A DNA stretch of 64,000 bases from Desulfatibacillum aliphaticivorans DSM 15576 (GCF_000429905.1 NZ_AUCT01000007.1:124001-188000); one strand, 5' to 3'; shown: positions 44,336 through 53,104, counted from the first letter of the stretch. Notes: generated by a model not told the origin, from the letters alone. Program-made: numbers and translations.

Positions 44336-44905
44336 TTATCCGTCCAGTTGATCCATGAGCGAACGAACTATTTTGCGAATGCCTTCCTTTTCGTTGGGCG
44401 CCGGTTCTATCACCCACTGAAGGGCCAACCCCTCCACCACGGCCACCAGCAGATAGCCTTTTTCGTCAAAGGCGTAATCTGGGCCGCCAAAGCGGACCAG
44501 GGATTGCTCCCGATACACGCTCATCATTTGCTGCAAAGGCTTTTGCACCACCACGCTTTCAAACCCCATCTGAACCAGGTTGTAAAAAACCCGATTCAAG
44601 GGAACGTTGAAGATGAACTCCTCGCATAAAAAATCTGCGAAACGCTCGCCGAAATCCTCTAATCCTTGAATTTTTGAGAATTCCCCGGAAAACAAGGACT
44701 GGTACTTTTCAGCCAAATACTCCATAAGGCAGGCCACGATTTCGTCTTTGGATTTGAAATAATAATGGATGGCGCCCGGCGCCACGCCCGCCTGAACGGC
44801 GATTTCCTTGATGGTGACGGTCTCATGCCCTTTTTGAGATAAGCATTCATAAAGGGCCTCCACGATTTCAATCCGTTTGGCGGCTGCGTTGCTTTTTCGT
44901 CCCAT
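44336..44905 (-). CDS. TetR/AcrR family regulator of the oxidoreductase-amidase group
   Basis: A 189-residue regulator with the TetR HTH at about 10-55 (RIEIVEALYECLSQKGHETV, IAVQAGVAPGAIHYYFKSKDE). The C-terminal domain is a typical ligand-binding bundle. It is first in a three-gene unit with the FAD oxidoreductase and amidase. A TTTGGT-N6-ACCAAA inverted repeat 22 bases upstream of the start is a likely autoregulatory operator. Confidence 0.9.
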   Translation of the reverse strand: MGRKSNAAAKRIEIVEALYECLSQKGHETVTIKEIAVQAGVAPGAIHYYFKSKDEIVACLMEYLAEKYQSLFSGEFSKIQGLEDFGERFADFLCEEFIFNVPLNRVFYNLVQMGFESVVVQKPLQQMMSVYREQSLVRFGGPDYAFDEKGYLLVAVVEGLALQWVIEPAPNEKEGIRKIVRSLMDQLDG

Positions 44906-44926
44906 GATATTTCTTTTCCAGTATTA

Positions 44927-44944
44927 TTTGGTTGGTTGACCAAA
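44927..44944. promoter_or_regulatory. Candidate TetR operator
   Basis: TTTGGT (44927-44932), six bases, then ACCAAA (44939-44944): a perfect 6-bp inverted repeat 22 bases before the TetR start at 44905. It resembles the TTGGTT/GACCAA-type sites of several TetR regulators of lipid catabolism. Confidence 0.55.
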
Positions 44945-44999
44945 CAAATAAAACAGCCGGGCGCATCCCGTCAAGAAAAAAATTCAAAGAACAATATTT

Positions 45000-45066
45000 G
45001 TCGGGTTTGAAGTCCAACTGCGTTTTTGCGCGTATGAAGCGCTATTGCCGGACTTCGTAACCCGAC
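45000..45066. repeat. Long imperfect inverted repeat (REP-like hairpin)
   Basis: GTCGGGTT-t-GAAGTCC at 45000-45015 faces GGACTTC-gt-AACCCGAC at 45050-45066. It starts directly after the stop of the Cys-rich gene (45067) on its strand and may act as its terminator. The GGGTT core recalls the palindrome at 30298. Confidence 0.5.
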
Positions 45067-46263
45067 CTACGATTTGTAAATGGAAAGGCCGTGTTCTTTA
45101 AGGAGAATGTCCGCTTGCCTAAGGACGGCGCCCACGGACCGGGGATTGGAAGAGCCGTGTTTGCATCCGCAGCCCATGCACTCCCTGTGGGCTCTGCCCG
45201 GGAACTGGTTGCAAGGCAGGACGGCGCCCTCTTTGTCCCTGCGGCGGGCGGAAGGATCTTTGCCCGGAATGAGAGAGGTGTTGGAAAGCCCATGGTAATA
45301 CCAGTTGGTGAGAGTGCACCCTCCCCCTGTGTCCGGAGAGGGGCAGGAGCAAATGGTGTAGGGGGTGTCGATAATTTTCATGGAGGTGAACATGTTGCCC
45401 CTGGCAAGAAAGAAAATGTTGGCCATTTCCACGGCCAGGGTTTTGTGGATTTGATGGGCTTTGCGGTTTTTATGCATGCCTCGAATCCAGGACTGGGTGA
45501 ATTTTTTCAGGACGGGCAAAAACTCCCACGCCGGATAGGTTTCCTCCAGGAGGGTATGGATGGAGTAGCGGGAATCGCCGGCCTTTCGATAGGCGATCAA
45601 ACGCTCGAACAGTTGCCTGTACTTGTCGTCCGTGTTCGGGGCGCGGCCATGCATTCGCACAAGGTGTTCGTACCTGTTGACCAGCCTGTTTAAAAGCCTT
45701 TGGCTTTCCTTGGTTGAAGTAAGGGTGTAAATACGCCCCTTGGAGTCTTTAAAATCATTGGCTATCCCGGAGCTTCTGCAGACGCAATGCCCCATATAAA
45801 CCAGGTCCGCCTCCAGCAAATCCTTCCACACTTCCTGAATAGGCATGACCCGCCCGTTCAGGATGAAATCCAGGGCGATATCCCGCACCTTGTGGATGAT
45901 TTCCAGGGGCGCCTGGTCGGTCCACCATGCGCTTAAGGCGCCCAGTTCGTGAATCACTGGCATGGACGTGGCCCGATTCCATAAAAAGTAATCCCCTATC
46001 CTGCTTGCCATGCGCTGGGCCACGGGACGCTTGAGGCCCGGGCGATCCTCCGTCAACGCCGCCTTGAGCACATTAAGAATCACATGGTTTTTCCGAACAT
46101 GATCCAATTGAGTCGGCAAGGGTTCAGGATTGGCCGACAACCTTAGATCTTTTACGTGGGCCGCCAAATGACCTAGCTCACGCAAGACGGCAGGCAGCTT
46201 TTCCTCCATTTCCACGGGAAGTTGAGGGTTGGAACAAAGGGAGTCGCCATGATCCATGCACAT
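45067..46263 (-). CDS. Cys-rich protein of unknown function, probable metal or Fe-S binding
   Basis: A 398-residue soluble protein. The N-terminal two thirds are helical without recognised motifs. Clustered cysteines suggest metal or cluster binding: GHCVCRSSG (near 155), ICSCPSPDTGGGC (near 312) and HRECMGCGCKHG (near 365). Three CxC or CxxCxC groups are compatible with one or two Fe-S clusters. Start at 46263 (AGGAA nine bases upstream; a second ATG is two codons later). It is a single gene between a REP-like hairpin and the TetR/acyl-CoA-ligase pair. I do not recognise the family. Confidence 0.6.
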   Translation of the reverse strand: MCMDHGDSLCSNPQLPVEMEEKLPAVLRELGHLAAHVKDLRLSANPEPLPTQLDHVRKNHVILNVLKAALTEDRPGLKRPVAQRMASRIGDYFLWNRATSMPVIHELGALSAWWTDQAPLEIIHKVRDIALDFILNGRVMPIQEVWKDLLEADLVYMGHCVCRSSGIANDFKDSKGRIYTLTSTKESQRLLNRLVNRYEHLVRMHGRAPNTDDKYRQLFERLIAYRKAGDSRYSIHTLLEETYPAWEFLPVLKKFTQSWIRGMHKNRKAHQIHKTLAVEMANIFFLARGNMFTSMKIIDTPYTICSCPSPDTGGGCTLTNWYYHGLSNTSLIPGKDPSARRRDKEGAVLPCNQFPGRAHRECMGCGCKHGSSNPRSVGAVLRQADILLKEHGLSIYKS

Positions 46264-46561
46264 AAGAAGAGTTCCTGATGTCGTCTGGTTTGGGAAGGAT
46301 GCAAGGCCCGAAAATCTTCATCCGCCGGGATAAAATTTTCCGCATGTAGAAATATCGATATCAAATAACTCGCCATCTGTAAAGAATTCTCGCCTCATCA
46401 ACAAATCAAACGGGAAAAATCATGTTTCAGCCTCCTCTTTTCTTGATTTTTTGGAAGCGGAGAATTAGTCTGGAGGCACGACGCCATTGACAAGGTTATT
46501 ATTTGGAACGCAGGGATAAAAGGCGGCCTGTGCGCCGAAGTCCCAAGGACGAAACCTTTTT

Positions 46562-47188
46562 ATGATTGAGGAAAATGTGGCTAAAGACCCCAACAAACTG
46601 ACAAAACGGCAGGAACAAGCCATGATTACCCATCGGCGCATTTACGAAACCGCATCCCAACTCATTGCGGAAAAAGGATTCGATAATGTGACGGTGGATG
46701 AAATCTGCAAGGCGGCCGGGGTGGCCAAAGGGGGGTTCTACCACCATTTTCCATCCAAAGACGACTTGGTCGTGGAGACCTACCGGCTTATCGACGGGCA
46801 TTTCGTCAACTCCATGGACAGCGCGCCCCAGCCTTTGCCTGCCAAGGAAGGCATCCTGTGGGTCGCGGAGTTCATGGCGACCACGGCAATGTCCCGGGGC
46901 CACAGCTTTTGCCGCCAAATTTATCGAAGCCAGTTGGAAAAGGGCACGGATTTTTTTGTATCCCCGGAAAGGCCCTTTTATAAACAAATTAGAACCTTCA
47001 TCACCCAAAGCCTGGAAAACGGGGAAATCGCCTCTCCCCTGCCCCCGGACGAACTCACAGCAATCATACTCCTCACCGCCCGCGGAGTGATTTACGACTG
47101 GTGTCTTCTGCGAGGCAGCTACAACATCGTCTCCTTCATGCAAAAGACCGTGGGCGCCATTCTGGACGGCATCTGGAAGAGCTGCTGA
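46562..47188 (+). CDS. TetR/AcrR family regulator of the acyl-CoA ligase
   Basis: A 208-residue regulator with the HTH at about 20-70 (HRRIYETASQLIAEKGFDNV, ICKAAGVAKGGFYHHFPSKDDL). It lies 207 bases upstream of an acyl-CoA ligase on the same strand, and a 24-base palindrome sits between them. Control of CoA-ester formation in response to an acid or its CoA ester is the likely role. SD weak at this start. Confidence 0.87.
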   Translation: MIEENVAKDPNKLTKRQEQAMITHRRIYETASQLIAEKGFDNVTVDEICKAAGVAKGGFYHHFPSKDDLVVETYRLIDGHFVNSMDSAPQPLPAKEGILWVAEFMATTAMSRGHSFCRQIYRSQLEKGTDFFVSPERPFYKQIRTFITQSLENGEIASPLPPDELTAIILLTARGVIYDWCLLRGSYNIVSFMQKTVGAILDGIWKSC

Positions 47189-47318
47189 CCGCCCCTGAAA
47201 AATTTATAACACCGTAATCCCGTGCAGGCGCCCTGCAAACTGCCTGTTTGCATGAAAAACGCTTGCGGTTTTGGCTGCAGAACAATTCTTTCTTGCCAGG
47301 AACAATGAGTTGTGTCAT

Positions 47319-47342
47319 TTTCACAGACCGTAGTCTGTGAAA
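47319..47342. promoter_or_regulatory. Perfect palindromic operator upstream of the acyl-CoA ligase
   Basis: TTTCACAGAC (47319-47328), a CGTA centre and GTCTGTGAAA (47333-47342) form a perfect 10+10 inverted repeat, 54 bases before the ligase ATG. Given the TetR gene immediately upstream, it is the probable TetR binding site. It could also fold as an RNA hairpin, but no T-run follows. Confidence 0.65.
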
Positions 47343-47395
47343 CATTTCAAAAAGAATTCTGACTCACTTTTCAAGGCAGGGAGGAGGCCTCAATT

Positions 47396-48985
47396 ATGTC
47401 CTTTGATTTTGGAAGAATACCGGGAAAAAAGAGCTTTGCGGACGATTACATCAGCACCATCCGCATGAACGTCGCCAAATACCCCAACAAGACGGCGGTT
47501 ATATGCGGGGATCAGACGATGACCTGGACCGATGTCTGGGAAAACAGCAACCGGCTTGGCCACGCCCTTCTTGAGTTGGGCTTGAACAGGCATGACCGGG
47601 TTTTGATTCTGCTGCCCAATTGCCGGGAATACCCGGAAGTGGTCCTGGGCATTAACAAGGCCGCATGCGTGGCCACGGCCTGCAACTTCCGGCTGACCGC
47701 GCCGGAAGTGGCGTATCAGTTGAACGACTGCGGCGCCCGGGCCGTCATCTTGAAAAGCGCAGCGGAACTGGAGACGGTGCTGTCCGTCAAGGATCAGGTT
47801 CCGTCTCTGGAGCACGTCATCATGGTGGAAGACGGCGCTCTGGAGGGCGTATTCGATTATAAATCCCTCTTGGCGCAAGCCCCTGCGGAAGAACCCGGCG
47901 TGGAAACCGATCCCGGCGACGTGCATTTGCTCATGTACACCTCCGGCACCACGGGCAAGCCCAAGGCCGCGGCCCGGACCTATAAAAGCGACTATCACAT
48001 GGCCAATGCAGTGATCCACGAATTGGGCCTTACCCCTGACGACGTGTATCTGGCGGCGGCGCCCATGTATGCGGCGGCCAGCATGGGATACACCTTTTCC
48101 ACCATGATGAGCGCCGGGACATTGGCCATTCTGCCGGCTTTCATCCCGGACCAGATTTTTCCCGAGATTGAACGGGTCAAGGCCACTTGGATTTTCATGG
48201 TGCCCATCATGTACGAGTGGATGCTGAGCACGCCGGCGGACATCCTTGGCGCCAGCGACGTATCTTCGGTGCGCCACGTGGTGTCTTGCGGCGCTCCTTT
48301 GCATAACGCCACCGCAAAAAAGATGATCGACAGCTTTACCCAGGCCAAGGTTTCCAACTGGCTGGGCGCCTCGGAGTTCGGGTTCATCTCCCGCTATACC
48401 TACGAAAACGGCCCGGCGGGCGAAGGCTGCGTGGGCAGGCCGGTCTTTGACCTGGAACTGGCTGTGTTCGACGAAAACGGAAACCGGGCGGCCGTCAACG
48501 AACCTGGCGTGCTCTACGGCCGAGGCTACAGCATGTGGGAAGGCTATCTGAACAAGCCCGAAGCCACCAAAGAGGCGTTCCTGGATCATGAATGGGGAAC
48601 CGTCGGCGACATCTGCCGCCAGGGCGAGGACGGCGATTTTTACATCGTGGACCGTAAGAACGACATGATTATCACCGGAGGCATGAACGTGTATCCCGTG
48701 GAGATCGAAAACGTGCTCATGGCCCACGAAGCCGTGGCCGACGTGGCCGTCATCGGGGTTCCCGACGATAAATGGGGCGAGGCGGTCAAGGCTCTGGTAG
48801 TCAAGGCACAGGGCTCGGAAATCTCAGAGGAAGACCTCATCGCCTATTGCAAGGAAAACATGGCCGGATTCAAAACGCCCAAGAGCGTGGAGTTCATCGA
48901 TCAGGTGCCCAGATCCATGATCGGCAAGGCCCTGAAAGCCCAAATGCGTAAGAAGTACTGGGAAGGCCGGGATTCGGTGATTTAA
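47396..48985 (+). CDS. Acyl-CoA synthetase / AMP-dependent CoA ligase
   Basis: A 529-residue adenylate-forming enzyme that activates a carboxylic acid to its CoA thioester. ANL motifs: LMYTSGTTGKPKAAAR (P-loop, about 180-195), GASEFGF near 322 (A5), DICRQGEDGDFYIVDRKNDMIITGGMNVYP (A7-A8, here named in pieces: VDRKNDMI, GGMNVYP), and the catalytic Lys in MIGKALKAQMRKK near 515 (A10). GGGAGGAGG is the SD. Chain-length specificity cannot be read; it resembles fatty-acid/benzoate-like ligases (FadD/CaiC group). Downstream of a TetR gene and its palindromic operator. Confidence 0.92.
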   Translation: MSFDFGRIPGKKSFADDYISTIRMNVAKYPNKTAVICGDQTMTWTDVWENSNRLGHALLELGLNRHDRVLILLPNCREYPEVVLGINKAACVATACNFRLTAPEVAYQLNDCGARAVILKSAAELETVLSVKDQVPSLEHVIMVEDGALEGVFDYKSLLAQAPAEEPGVETDPGDVHLLMYTSGTTGKPKAAARTYKSDYHMANAVIHELGLTPDDVYLAAAPMYAAASMGYTFSTMMSAGTLAILPAFIPDQIFPEIERVKATWIFMVPIMYEWMLSTPADILGASDVSSVRHVVSCGAPLHNATAKKMIDSFTQAKVSNWLGASEFGFISRYTYENGPAGEGCVGRPVFDLELAVFDENGNRAAVNEPGVLYGRGYSMWEGYLNKPEATKEAFLDHEWGTVGDICRQGEDGDFYIVDRKNDMIITGGMNVYPVEIENVLMAHEAVADVAVIGVPDDKWGEAVKALVVKAQGSEISEEDLIAYCKENMAGFKTPKSVEFIDQVPRSMIGKALKAQMRKKYWEGRDSVI

Positions 48986-49010
48986 GCTACGAACCCGTTC
49001 TGCTTTGTTC

Positions 49011-49042
49011 GGCCGGGCGCCTTTGGTGTGGGGCGCCCGGCC
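49011..49042 (+). terminator. GC-rich hairpin after the acyl-CoA ligase
   Basis: An 11-base-pair stem (GGCCGGGCGCC at 49011-49021 with GGCGCCCGGCC at 49032-49042) has a 10-base loop and lies 25 bases after the stop. It is followed only later by a T-rich stretch. Likely terminator, but without a canonical T-run. Confidence 0.55.
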
Positions 49043-49513
49043 CCAGCAATCATTTGTTTTCATAAAAGAATGAAAGCTATGGACGAAGGCGCCAATAAAA
49101 GAGCAGACGCAAGGGCCTGTTGCTGCATGATGGCCTGGGGCGCCTCAGCACAGGGTGGCCCAGGCAAGGCGGTTTTTTGCATGGGTCCGATAGGACAAAA
49201 GGAACGACTTGGGAGAAATTGAAATTCCATCTATTTTGGACGAACGGCATATCTTTTCCAAAACCTACAAAAAGACAGCCTCGACAAACACCTTTCGGCC
49301 GCCGGATGTTATCCGTTTAGACAAGCATCCCAGGCCGCCCCTTTTGTTGCTGGCGCAACCCCGGCAGGATACTGCTGTGCCGGGGCCGCCCTGATAACGG
49401 ACAGGCGCGGAAGCCTGTCACCAACTATTCTTGGCGCCGCCAACACCCACTTCCGAGGGCATGGGCTTGCTCCAATTCAAGGGCAAAGGGTAAAAGGGTA
49501 AAAGTGCAAAGGG
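49043..49513. other. Intergenic stretch without a convincing gene
   Basis: About 470 bases between the ligase hairpin and the stop of the NACHT protein. Short open frames (for example from 49209) start at non-ATG codons, lack an SD and match no family. The last 40 bases before the NACHT stop are a GGGTAAAAGGGTAAAA-like repeat. It may be decayed coding sequence. Confidence 0.4.
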
Positions 49514-52500
49514 TTATTTTTTGGTCCTGACGCAACGAAACCCGACACCGTATCCCCTGCCCGCCGGATCGTCCCTGCCGCCGCCCGCGCAACGGGCATT
49601 GAACTGACTGCCGACCCAGGAGCCGCCGCGCAGCACAGGCGTTTCATTTCCATCAAAGTCTTCCCTTGTATCATACCGGCTTCGAGTCCACTCCCACACA
49701 TTGCCCGCCATGTCGTGGATTTTTTCAGGCGTTGCGCCTTGGGGAAAGACGCCTACGGCCGAGGTTTTTGCTATTTCTGTTTCACTGGTATTGCAGAAAC
49801 CGTCCTGCCATTTCCCCCAGGGGTATTCCCTCTTTTCCCTGCCTGCGGCGGCCGTCTCCCACTGCTGTTGCGTGGGCAGGGAGTAGAGGAATCCGTCGTT
49901 TCGGGATATTGTCAGCCATTTGCAAAAAGCGGCCGCCTCATACCAGCAAACCCCAACCACGGGCTGGTTGGGGCAATTGAACTGCCTGTCCTCCCAAAGT
50001 CGGGGCTGCTTTTCTTTTTCTTCGTTCAGCCACAACCGGCCCTGCTTTGTCCAATATTTGCGTTCAGCATATCCTCTGTCCTTCATGAACTTTTTGTACC
50101 ATTGGTTTGCAACCGGATATTGGGATATTTCAAATTCCTCCAATTCCACTTGACCGTCTTTAAAACGGTACGTCCCGCCTGGAATTCTGACAAAGGCCTC
50201 CAAGTCCCTCCTGTCCCCCAGGCGGCCCAGGATTTCCCCGGCGTCGGCTCTGGGAACAGGCTCCAGGGTACGGGATGCAATGGCTTTGCGCATTTTTTCC
50301 GTTGCAAGGTCCGTAAGATCAACGGTCCGGGCTTTGGGGTGCATGTCCTTCAAGGCCCTGGCCGCCAGTCGCCACTTATGAAAAGGCTCCCGGTCCGCGC
50401 CTTCCAGAATATTCTTTACAATGGCGTGGGACCACTTCCGGTTGTCTTCGCTCAAGAGGCCGATGAACAATTCCACGGCTTCCTTGTACCACTCGTCATT
50501 CAGGAAAGGCTGGATCGCCTTCCAATAATCCAGGCTATTGGCTTTCAACCAATGGGCGCATAAAAACTCCTGAAAGGTCAGGTGGGCGAATCCATAGGCG
50601 CCGTTATCCCTTTTCAGCAGGCCGCAGCGGGGTTCGATGCGATGGAATTCCGCCTCCAGGCGCCGCCTGTATTTTGTTTCTGCTTCTTTCTCTAGTGCTG
50701 GAAACGCCTGGGCCAGCAAATTCAATGCAAAAGTTTGATCCTCGGCTTTTGCATGCTTTTCATGCATCTTCCAGGCAAAGGCGCTTAAAAAGTCCATGAC
50801 CGGCCCAGGATCATCAAAACGGCGGGCCAGTAGATTGTCCACGAATTTTTTATAGAGTTCCGCCCGTTGGCCGGGAAGCTCCTTGTCATTATAATACAGC
50901 AGGCAGATGGCCGTGAGCATTAACGGGCTTTGGGTGAGCTCCGAAATGGATTCATGATCCCGGATGCCTGCAATAAGGTCCTGGGCCGTGCGCGCCCCCA
51001 TGCCCGAGGCCTTTAGATTGACAAAGGCGAACCACTTCTGGATGAACTCCTGAATTTGCTCCCAATTCAAAGGTTCTATTTGAACATGATACCGCCGAAA
51101 CGGATTGAGGGCCTCGCCCCTTAAACCGTGAGGGCGGCCGGACCAGACCAGTTTGATCCCCGGATGGGTATGGGAAAAGTTGCTGAACGCCTCTATAACC
51201 GGTTTGCGGGATGCTTCCGGAATTTCGTCCAATCCGTCCAAAAGAAAGACCGCCTTGCCCGCTGCCGAGAATTGTTCGATGACCGAATAATCCAGGACCT
51301 TTTCCATGTGGGAAAAATAATGCTCCAGAATGGCTTGGACGGACAAAGGCTCTGCGGGGTCGCACTTTTGGAGGAACGTAGACAATCGGGTCAAAAAAAC
51401 AAGCACGGGCAGCCGCCCGCACAAGTCCCGGAACCAAGGATAGGGGCACTCCTCATTGGCCATGCAATAGGCCGCGTGCTTGAACAGGGTGGTCTTGCCC
51501 GAACCGGGCTGGCCTTCCAAAAGCATGTGGGGCATAGCTGAAACAAGTTTTTCCACTGCCCAATATCGTTTTGTAATTTTTCCAAGTGTATCCGCGATAA
51601 ATTCCGGTTCCATCTTGCGCTGATCAAACGTTTCATCTCTTTCTATTTCATCACCCTGCTTTTCCGTTATGTATTTTGGAGTCTGGCAGAATAGCGGGAT
51701 AAAAATATCCATCAATTCGATGGGGACGGCATCGCCGTCCGCCTGCAGGCGGTCCGCGTCCACATAAACGCATTTATCTTTGATCCAGGCGAGATAAGAT
51801 TGGGGTATTTCCAGTGCATGGGCCGGGCAGGCCGGTTCGGGGGCGTCCTTTTCCCAAAAAGGAACGTCAAAATTTTTTTTGCCGTCATCGCCCGTATCGG
51901 CGTCCAGGGACCATATTCCCCGTTCCGAAACGTACTTCCTGAAATCCAGGCGCACTTTTTTGCTTCCCCAATCCAGGGTGATGTATTGAAACCGGTTGGG
52001 AAATTGAGTGGAATAATAGGCGGCCCCAGCCTGAAAACTGAAAAGCTGGCCGTCATAGGTATTGGCAAAGCTTCCGTCCGCTTCATGCAAATGCCCGCTC
52101 AGGACGAAAAACTGGTTCAGGCGGTTGATGCACAACCGGCTGTCCCTGGACCACAGCCACGACAAGGGATGATGGAACAGGCAGATGTTGGCGTCCGCGG
52201 GGCCTTTTTCTTCCAAGGCTTTCATGGCCTGCTCCATTTGATAGCGGCCGACGGCGATTTGGAACCTGTCCTCCTGATCCTCGGGCAGTTGCCGGCACAT
52301 CCAGGCGGAATTCAGGCCGACCAAGCCTACCTTCCCGCCATTTTTGATTTCATGGATGTTCGCAAAGGGAGCAAGATCCATTTCCACAGGCTCCAGATGC
52401 GGGCAAAGCTCTCCGGCAAAGGTAAAATATTCCCGCATGCCCTTTAACAGATCATCCCGGTAATGCATCAACTCCTCGTCCAACTTTTGCATGTCGTCAT

Positions 52501-52819
52501 ATCGGGGAATGTCGCCGGGGCGGTACTTCTTCCGGTTGACGTCGTGGTTTCCGGGGACGATGTATAGGCTCTTGTAAGACAAGCCGACGGCGTCCAACAA
52601 TTCTTTGAAAAAATCTTTCGCCAGGGCGTATTCTTCCTTTACCCCCTTAAAGGCGATGTCGCCCGTCACGGCGATGATCTCAGGCGCCAGGCCCTCTTCC
52701 GCATCCTCCTTCACCCTTTTAATCAGGGGATCGAGAACCACGGAGCGGTCAAAGGTCTTGGCTTTGCTGCTTTCAATATGCAAGTCGGAAATATGAAGAA
52801 TGGTGAAATCGTCGGGCAT
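49514..52819 (-). CDS. Metallophosphoesterase-NACHT NTPase-FGE-sulfatase-like fusion, putative conflict/defence protein
   Basis: A 1101-residue protein (start at 52819, GGAGA upstream; the frame extends further but without an SD). Domain 1 (about 5-290) is a calcineurin-like metallophosphoesterase with all metal-site motifs: SDLHI, VTGDIAFKG, PGNHDVNRKK, FHHPLSW and SGHLHEADG. Domain 2 (about 420-740) is a NACHT-type STAND NTPase: Walker A EGQPGSGKTT near 435, Walker B VFLLDGLDEIP near 527, WSGRPHG and a helical winged region (LTQSPLMLTAICLL). Domain 3 (about 870-1101) is a formylglycine-generating-enzyme/SUMF1-like C-type-lectin fold ending GNVWEWTRS, RGGSW and GFRCVRTKK. An effector-NTPase-sensor layout is typical of bacterial NLR-like antiphage proteins; the phosphoesterase would be the effector. 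Divergent from the nitrogenase-like operon. Confidence 0.88.
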   Translation of the reverse strand: MPDDFTILHISDLHIESSKAKTFDRSVVLDPLIKRVKEDAEEGLAPEIIAVTGDIAFKGVKEEYALAKDFFKELLDAVGLSYKSLYIVPGNHDVNRKKYRPGDIPRYDDMQKLDEELMHYRDDLLKGMREYFTFAGELCPHLEPVEMDLAPFANIHEIKNGGKVGLVGLNSAWMCRQLPEDQEDRFQIAVGRYQMEQAMKALEEKGPADANICLFHHPLSWLWSRDSRLCINRLNQFFVLSGHLHEADGSFANTYDGQLFSFQAGAAYYSTQFPNRFQYITLDWGSKKVRLDFRKYVSERGIWSLDADTGDDGKKNFDVPFWEKDAPEPACPAHALEIPQSYLAWIKDKCVYVDADRLQADGDAVPIELMDIFIPLFCQTPKYITEKQGDEIERDETFDQRKMEPEFIADTLGKITKRYWAVEKLVSAMPHMLLEGQPGSGKTTLFKHAAYCMANEECPYPWFRDLCGRLPVLVFLTRLSTFLQKCDPAEPLSVQAILEHYFSHMEKVLDYSVIEQFSAAGKAVFLLDGLDEIPEASRKPVIEAFSNFSHTHPGIKLVWSGRPHGLRGEALNPFRRYHVQIEPLNWEQIQEFIQKWFAFVNLKASGMGARTAQDLIAGIRDHESISELTQSPLMLTAICLLYYNDKELPGQRAELYKKFVDNLLARRFDDPGPVMDFLSAFAWKMHEKHAKAEDQTFALNLLAQAFPALEKEAETKYRRRLEAEFHRIEPRCGLLKRDNGAYGFAHLTFQEFLCAHWLKANSLDYWKAIQPFLNDEWYKEAVELFIGLLSEDNRKWSHAIVKNILEGADREPFHKWRLAARALKDMHPKARTVDLTDLATEKMRKAIASRTLEPVPRADAGEILGRLGDRRDLEAFVRIPGGTYRFKDGQVELEEFEISQYPVANQWYKKFMKDRGYAERKYWTKQGRLWLNEEKEKQPRLWEDRQFNCPNQPVVGVCWYEAAAFCKWLTISRNDGFLYSLPTQQQWETAAAGREKREYPWGKWQDGFCNTSETEIAKTSAVGVFPQGATPEKIHDMAGNVWEWTRSRYDTREDFDGNETPVLRGGSWVGSQFNARCAGGGRDDPAGRGYGVGFRCVRTKK

Positions 52820-53033
52820 GATGGAATCTCCAAAAGTCTGCATTTTTTTTACAATACGTATTCGAATGAAGGATGGAACTGCGATTTTTATACAAGAGGT
52901 TATGCCATGTGACAACCATTTTCATGCTGACATTAAGCGGCGCAATGGTCCGTAAAGAATTTTTTAGTCAAAAGCCGTGCAAAATCCTTCCCCGGCCCGC
53001 ACTGGCAATGTGAGAGCGTTTGTGTTAGCTTTC

Positions 53034-53072
53034 CGGATCAATTCGTACGTCCGGATACCGGACATTTTTTTT
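53034..53072 (+). promoter_or_regulatory. Attenuator-like leader hairpins of the nitrogenase-like operon
   Basis: GTCCGG-ATA-CCGGAC (53049-53063) followed by A and eight T (53065-53072) is a minimal intrinsic terminator 33 bases before the start codon. A second TCCGGA word (53034-53039) could pair instead with the TCCGGA at 53050-53055 and so break the terminator stem. The arrangement is that of a terminator/antiterminator pair. No aptamer or leader peptide was identified. Confidence 0.45.
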
Positions 53073-53104
53073 GTTCTGAGGAATTGCCGGAGGAATTCTT
53101 TTTC

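Noticed and set aside
47390..48727. A 445-codon open frame antisense to the acyl-CoA ligase
   Set aside because: Composition is His/Gly/Val-rich as expected for the antisense of a GC-rich gene; the sense strand has all ANL motifs.
49209..49394. A 61-codon plus-strand frame (IPSILDERHIFSKTYKKT start) after the acyl-CoA ligase
   Set aside because: Non-ATG start, no supported SD spacing, and no family match; possibly decayed sequence but not demonstrable.
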